Positions 60,086 to 64,000 of a DNA stretch of 64,000 bases are shown one piece after another; within the stretch, counting starts at the first letter, position 1, and the number at the start of each line of letters is the position of its first letter. Location of the stretch: contig OZ014414.1 in NCBI GenBank assembly GCA_963965975.1, positions 5,121,501 to 5,185,500 of the forward strand. Reading direction: 5' to 3'. A model generated the notes under the pieces. It made no database searches, was not told the DNA's origin, and saw nothing but the letters and a program-made list of their open reading frames with translations. Both the position numbers and the translations under genes were made by a program. The DNA comes from Xestospongia bergquistia (lineage: Eukaryota; Porifera; Demospongiae; Haplosclerida; Petrosiidae).

Positions 60086-60310
60086 ATGATCAGGAGCATC
60101 AAGATTAGCTCCATTGTTAATCAAAAGCGTAACAATTTCAATTCTTCCCTTATATGCAGCAGAATGCAAAGAAGTTTGCTTCCACTAAAAGATATAGACA
60201 ACATTAATAACATAATACAGAGTAATAATGTATATAGACTGTACTGGTACACTATGTCATATTTTTAACTACTACTTTAAATTGTATCACATTATAAGTA
60301 ATTGTTATAC
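59119..60310. repeat. Long inverted repeat (about 88-bp arms) around an ankyrin exon
   Basis: The arm at 59119-59206 (gttataacaattactta... to ...tctatgtacattat) is repeated in reverse complement at 60224-60310 with only about 7 differences. The enclosed 1.0 kb carries the single ankyrin exon. The arms contain no coding sequence; the outer ends are gttataac and gtataac. Confidence 0.85.
60086..60184 (-). CDS. Single ankyrin-repeat exon (orphan)
   Basis: An exon of exactly 99 nt (33 codons, one ankyrin repeat) lies between an acceptor (TTTTAG) and a donor (GTTAGT), phase 0 at both ends. It reads LHSAAYKGRIEIVTLLINNG followed by ANLDAPDH, the canonical ankyrin pattern with the TPLH tetrapeptide altered to TSLH. 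Ankyrin repeats mediate protein binding. No neighbouring ankyrin exon was found on the minus strand within about 1 kb on either side, so it is an orphan exon, carried inside the inverted repeat, or part of a gene whose other exons I cannot see. Confidence 0.6.
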
Positions 60311-61045
60311 ATTGCAAGTGTAGTTTGATGATACAAGCTTCACACTACTGATTTGTTATCATAGATGTATGAGTACCATAAAGTGATATGATGATGATAA
60401 ATGGTTGATTATAGATTAGAAAAACTGGACATGTAACATGACCTTTTCCTGGTATGCACAGACTTTTGGAATAATTACTAATTACATCCCTTAACTTTCG
60501 AATAAAATAAGCTTGTTATAAGCTACAAATTATGCATGAATATAGCTTCTTAATCTTCCTGTCATCACATATGAACTTGTTATATTACTGCACTACATAT
60601 AACATTAACAAAAATGTAGAACTGGTAAACAAGAAAATGGTCTAATTCATACTTTGTTGCTAGACAGCAACTAAACTATTGAATGTCATATATTGCATTT
60701 TTGCTTACAAATGTTTATGGTATGTCTCATTACATCACAATTACATTACAGTTCTGTGAGGTCCTGTAACTATGTAACTATGTAATTAAATGTATAAACT
60801 ATTGTATATTGTGTAGTCTTGAATAAATACAGGAAGTGGGTGAACACATGATCTCTGTAAATGAAGATTCAGCTTACTACATTATGAATTGTGATTATAC
60901 TTCTGCAGTACATGATCAGTATCATTCATTGTAAGGACGCATGTATCAATATGCATACTAGTTCTTTCAAGTATGATATTAAATAATCATAATTATAACA
61001 AGATATCAGTATACATAATCATTTACATTATCAACACATGCTTAT
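60311..61045. other. No gene seen
   Basis: AT-rich sequence between the inverted repeat and the Copia fragment. Confidence 0.5.
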
Positions 61046-61048
61046 CTT

Positions 61049-61516
61049 AATGAGAAGCTCAAAAAGGATGATGGAACCAGCAAATAGGTGGATCCTACAC
61101 TGTACCAGTCTATGGTTGGAAGTCTCTTGTATGCAGCTATAGCCACTCGTCCTGACATTTCACAAGGAGTGGGAGCAGCATCAAAGTATTGCTCAAATCT
61201 AAGTGAAGCTCACCTAACAGCGGTAAAGAGGATCTTAAGATACTTAAAGAAGACCATTAACTTAGGACTGAAATATGAGAAATTAGAAAGTAGCACTCTA
61301 GTAGGATACTCAGACGCAGATTGGGCAGGTGATCTCGATGATCGTCACTCTACAAGTGGTAATCTATTTTTACTTGCTGGAGGACCAGTAAGCTGGCTCA
61401 GTAAGAAGCAATCTACAGTGGCCTTATCAACTGCGGAGGCAGAATACATGTCATTAAGTGGTGCCACACAAGAAGCTGTTTGGTTAAGACGACTACTTAG
61501 TGAATTGTTATTTTGA
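61049..61516 (+). pseudogene. Copia RT tail and RNase H fragment
   Basis: The plus strand reads LKKDDGTSK, then a stop, then VDPTLYQSMVGSLLYAAIAT, RPDISQGVGAASKYCSNLSE, ILRYLKKTINLGLKY, then the RNase H core VGYSDADWAGDLDDRHSTSG, WLSKKQSTVALSTAEAEYMS and LSGATQEAVWLRRLLSEL with a stop at 61516. The catalytic D of SDADWAG, E of STAEAEYM and the following residues are intact across 142 codons. The Copia RT active site and everything upstream are missing. It is the 3' end of a Ty1/Copia pol and appears younger than the gag scrap at 16.4 kb. No LTR could be recognised downstream. Confidence 0.9.
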
Positions 61517-62379
61517 CATTAAGATTATTAAACACTATGCTCTTTACTATTTTCATAATACTTTGTTAATTCATATATTATTTAACTGTTAGTTCTACAA
61601 AGACAAATGTACGTGGTGTTATAGCTATGAACACAATGATGTGATGATACAGGTTGTTTATAAAAAACGTTTTAAAAGCAGTATCACAAACGTAATCAAT
61701 GATAACATAATTATGATGAGATATGATTACAGAATGTTGATGCCCATTGTTTAAAATATTTCAACAACAAGTACCGGTGTTCTAATTATTAGAATGATAG
61801 ATTTTATTTTCCTAAAAACAGGCACGTAATACAAATACATATATGATATTCCTCTCCATAAATCTTAATCCAATTTAACCTGAAATAAACAAACTACCTG
61901 CATAATTACAAGTTACACATTTTTATATGTAACTTCATAACTACAAATACAATAGATATAATAAATAACACACAGTCTTAATAACAATACCGTCTTAATG
62001 TACTAATTACATAATGAATATATTGACTTACTTCGATAGAATTGTATCTTGATATGTTTCAAGAAGTACATTGAGTATTGCATGTAGCATGGAATCATCT
62101 CCTGATCTCCAAATGGTTTTATCTATTAAAAAGACACTAGATGGTTAACACTTCGAGTGCTTCAGACATGTAAACAGTTAGGTGCAAATTGACACAATTA
62201 AAACTGACTAATCTCAGCTTTGTATCCTCTCAGCTAATGAGCTGCTAAATTATCAACCGGAACCAAAAAAGTGTGTCATAAATAGTGATATCACAAACAG
62301 TGTTATGCATACTACTTGCACTCACTACTAATTTCCAGTGGCAAGGTGAATTCAAACAGACTATAGTATATATATATAT
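61517..62379. other. No gene seen
   Basis: AT-rich; a Copia 3' LTR might be expected here but no repeat partner exists in the window to show it. Confidence 0.45.
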
Positions 62380-62620
62380 ATAGTAGACTGGGGGATCTTC
62401 TGGTGACTTTCTCTTCTTGATAAGCTTCTCTACATCACCACTCTGAAGTAACTCATGCTTTTTTAAGATGTAGTACTGCTGATGTGACTTAGTAATGGAA
62501 GCTTCAGCTGCTATTTTTAGATCACCAATGGTCTTGTAGTACACCTTTTTAGGAATGAGATATTTTGCACATTAAAAATATTTCTTGAATTTTGTCTCAA
62601 AATTATGCTGCGCCTTTTTG
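62380..62620 (-). pseudogene. Integrase-type transposon gene fragment (KRBA2-like N-terminal region)
   Basis: The minus strand reads ETKFKKYF, a stop, CAKYLIPKKVYYKTIGDLKI, then ILKKHELLQSGDVEKLIKKR and KSPEDPPVYY before a TA microsatellite interrupts it. A segment of the type Y-x-(I/L)-x-(K/R)-(Y/H)-(D/E)-(V/L)-L-Q-x-G-D-V-E-K-L-I-(R/K)-(R/K) followed by (S/P)-E-D-P-x-Y-Y precedes the zinc-binding and catalytic core in KRBA2-type transposon integrases. The core itself is not found. The identification is from pattern memory only. Confidence 0.4.
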
Positions 62621-63184
62621 TTTCAAATGTAGGAATAAAGTGGATGAGCATTGTGTAGCTGCCTCTTATATAGTAAAGGCTAAGCTAAATTGCAAGTACA
62701 ACACGTTAAAGGAAGTATAAACTGCTCTGAAATATGATAAATCCTGAGAGTAGTAATCAAAGTTATGGTATTATTTCCAGCTGAATTACTGTTTCATCAA
62801 AAATGTCTCATTGTGGTGATTGTCCATGAAAATCTGTAATAAAGAATTGTGTACAGATATTAAAACTAATCATATATTTATGAATAAACTTCCTTACAAT
62901 ACTTAAACAATGCTGAATTTCCACCAATATATTACATTCAGTGATTTTGCAAAATAACAAGAGCCTCATTTCAGTGATTTCATGAAATCACTAGAGTTTT
63001 TAGTGAATTTATGATGTCCCTAAGTGAAAAAGTGATTTCACAAACTCCCTGAAAGTTTCAGGGATTTCACAAAATCCCTATTTAGACAATCTTACTGTAA
63101 CATATAAAGAGTTATATAAGTATTGTATGTTATCCATCACATCATGTGTATGTAATAAATGTATGTTCTATATATAATGAGTTC
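62621..63184. other. Non-coding, with gatttca/aaatccc palindromic motifs
   Basis: Between 62940 and 63085 variants of gtgatttcatgaaatcac and cagggatttcacaaaatccc recur as short inverted repeats. No gene seen. Confidence 0.5.
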
Positions 63185-64000
63185 TAAGTACTCTAACACT
63201 ATCCATAGTAAGCAATAGTATACTGACAACGCTGACAGAGTGTACTGACTACTGACCAACTTATCATACTGGCCATACTTTCCAAACACTGACCACCCAT
63301 ACTGACTATACTAATTGACAAGACATAGTAAGCAATGCTACTAATCATACTGACCAACACTGATCTTTTGACCATGCATACTGAGCATAATGACTGAACC
63401 AATCATACTGACAAACTGACCAAAGACAGACCAACTATTAATTACTGAATGTCCATTCTAAGCAACACTTCAGATCAATATTGACTAAAACTTACCAACC
63501 ATACAGATGAAATGATCATACTGACCATACACTGACTTACATGACCATATTGACCAAACACTGACAATACTGAAGAACATTGGTGGATCATACTGACCAT
63601 ACTTACCATACAATAATGACCAACCATACTGTACTGATTGATTGATCATAGTAAGCAACTCTATTGATAATACTGAACAACATTGACTGACAATACACTG
63701 ATCAACCATATTTACCAGCTGAAGATAACTGAATGACTAACCATAATAAGTAACACTACAACTATACTGACCAACACTAACAATTTGAGGGATACTGACC
63801 AAACTTGACAAACCAACTCAACTGACCATACTGACTAACAATGATATTGACCAAAACTGACCAACCATACTAACCAACTGATCATACTGATGAACTAACC
63901 ATATTGATTGAATGATATAATAAGTAACACTACTGACCATATTGACTAACACTGACCAGCCATATTGACCAACTGATCATATTGACGAAACACAATTGAC
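63185..64000. repeat. Minisatellite of the actgaccata / ttgaccaac type, running off the window
   Basis: Irregular units of about 9-14 bases built on (a/t)(c/t)tgacca(a/t)(a/c) with interspersed aaccatac, agtaagcaa and aacactga repeat to the end of the window. The open frames on the minus strand are products of the repeat. Units are diverged and of mixed length. Confidence 0.9.

Noticed and set aside
63199..63709. Minus-strand open frames of 67 and 74 codons at the right edge
   Set aside because: Products of the minisatellite; the amino-acid pattern is the repeat itself.

Overview
The window looks like nuclear DNA of an early-branching animal, most likely a demosponge. It is strongly AT-rich. 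The genes that can be read have very short introns (49 bp in the kinase remnant, about 50-60 bp in the large receptor gene). The gene content is DEATH-fold, CARD-like and LRR modules, a COR-DEATH protein, ankyrin and a fibrinogen-like GGW secreted domain. The species is an inference; no sequence search was run.

Layout. 0.4-1.1 kb: 30-bp repeat array that stays open as a 10-residue protein repeat. 2.3-3.4 kb: integrase-like scrap and a decayed protein kinase. 4.2-7.7 kb: a DIRS-like tyrosine-recombinase retrotransposon (gag, RT, RNase H, recombinase), broken by frameshifts. 9.6-13.5 kb: a Gypsy fossil whose RT is split by a 1.5-kb hAT transposon. 16.4 kb: Copia gag scrap. 18.2 kb: a 94-bp-arm foldback hairpin. 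23.1-27.9 kb (minus): the best gene in the window, nine exons, every junction in phase and no internal stop, encoding about 875 residues: DEATH, CARD-like, an unrecognised domain of about 230 residues, coiled coil, LRRs. It has the outline of an NLR receptor but no NACHT ATPase. 28.8-29.3 kb: a hAT-type MITE with a perfect 8-bp target duplication. 33.6-39.2 kb: fragments of the same receptor family and of the GGW-domain family. 42-43 kb: a GGW-domain secreted protein, nearly intact. 43.8-45.2 kb: SWIM zinc-finger transposase remnant. 47.8-51.8 kb: a full-length but broken plus-strand copy of the receptor gene. 53.7-55.0 kb: a broken second GGW gene. 56.1-58.4 kb (minus): COR-DEATH gene lacking its GTPase P-loop half. 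60.1 kb: one ankyrin-repeat exon inside a 1.2-kb inverted repeat. 61.0-61.5 kb: Copia RNase H. 62.4 kb: integrase-like scrap. 63.2 kb to the end: minisatellite.

How it fits together. The central and right part reads as a birth-and-death cluster of putative recognition and death-signalling genes. One receptor gene is intact, and at least four other copies or fragments of it (17.7, 33.6, 37.8 and 47.8 kb) are decayed. They lie beside secreted lectin-like GGW genes and a COR-DEATH gene and are heavily invaded by transposons. The most interesting item is the conserved middle domain of the receptor family, seen four times here, which takes the place where a NACHT module would be expected.
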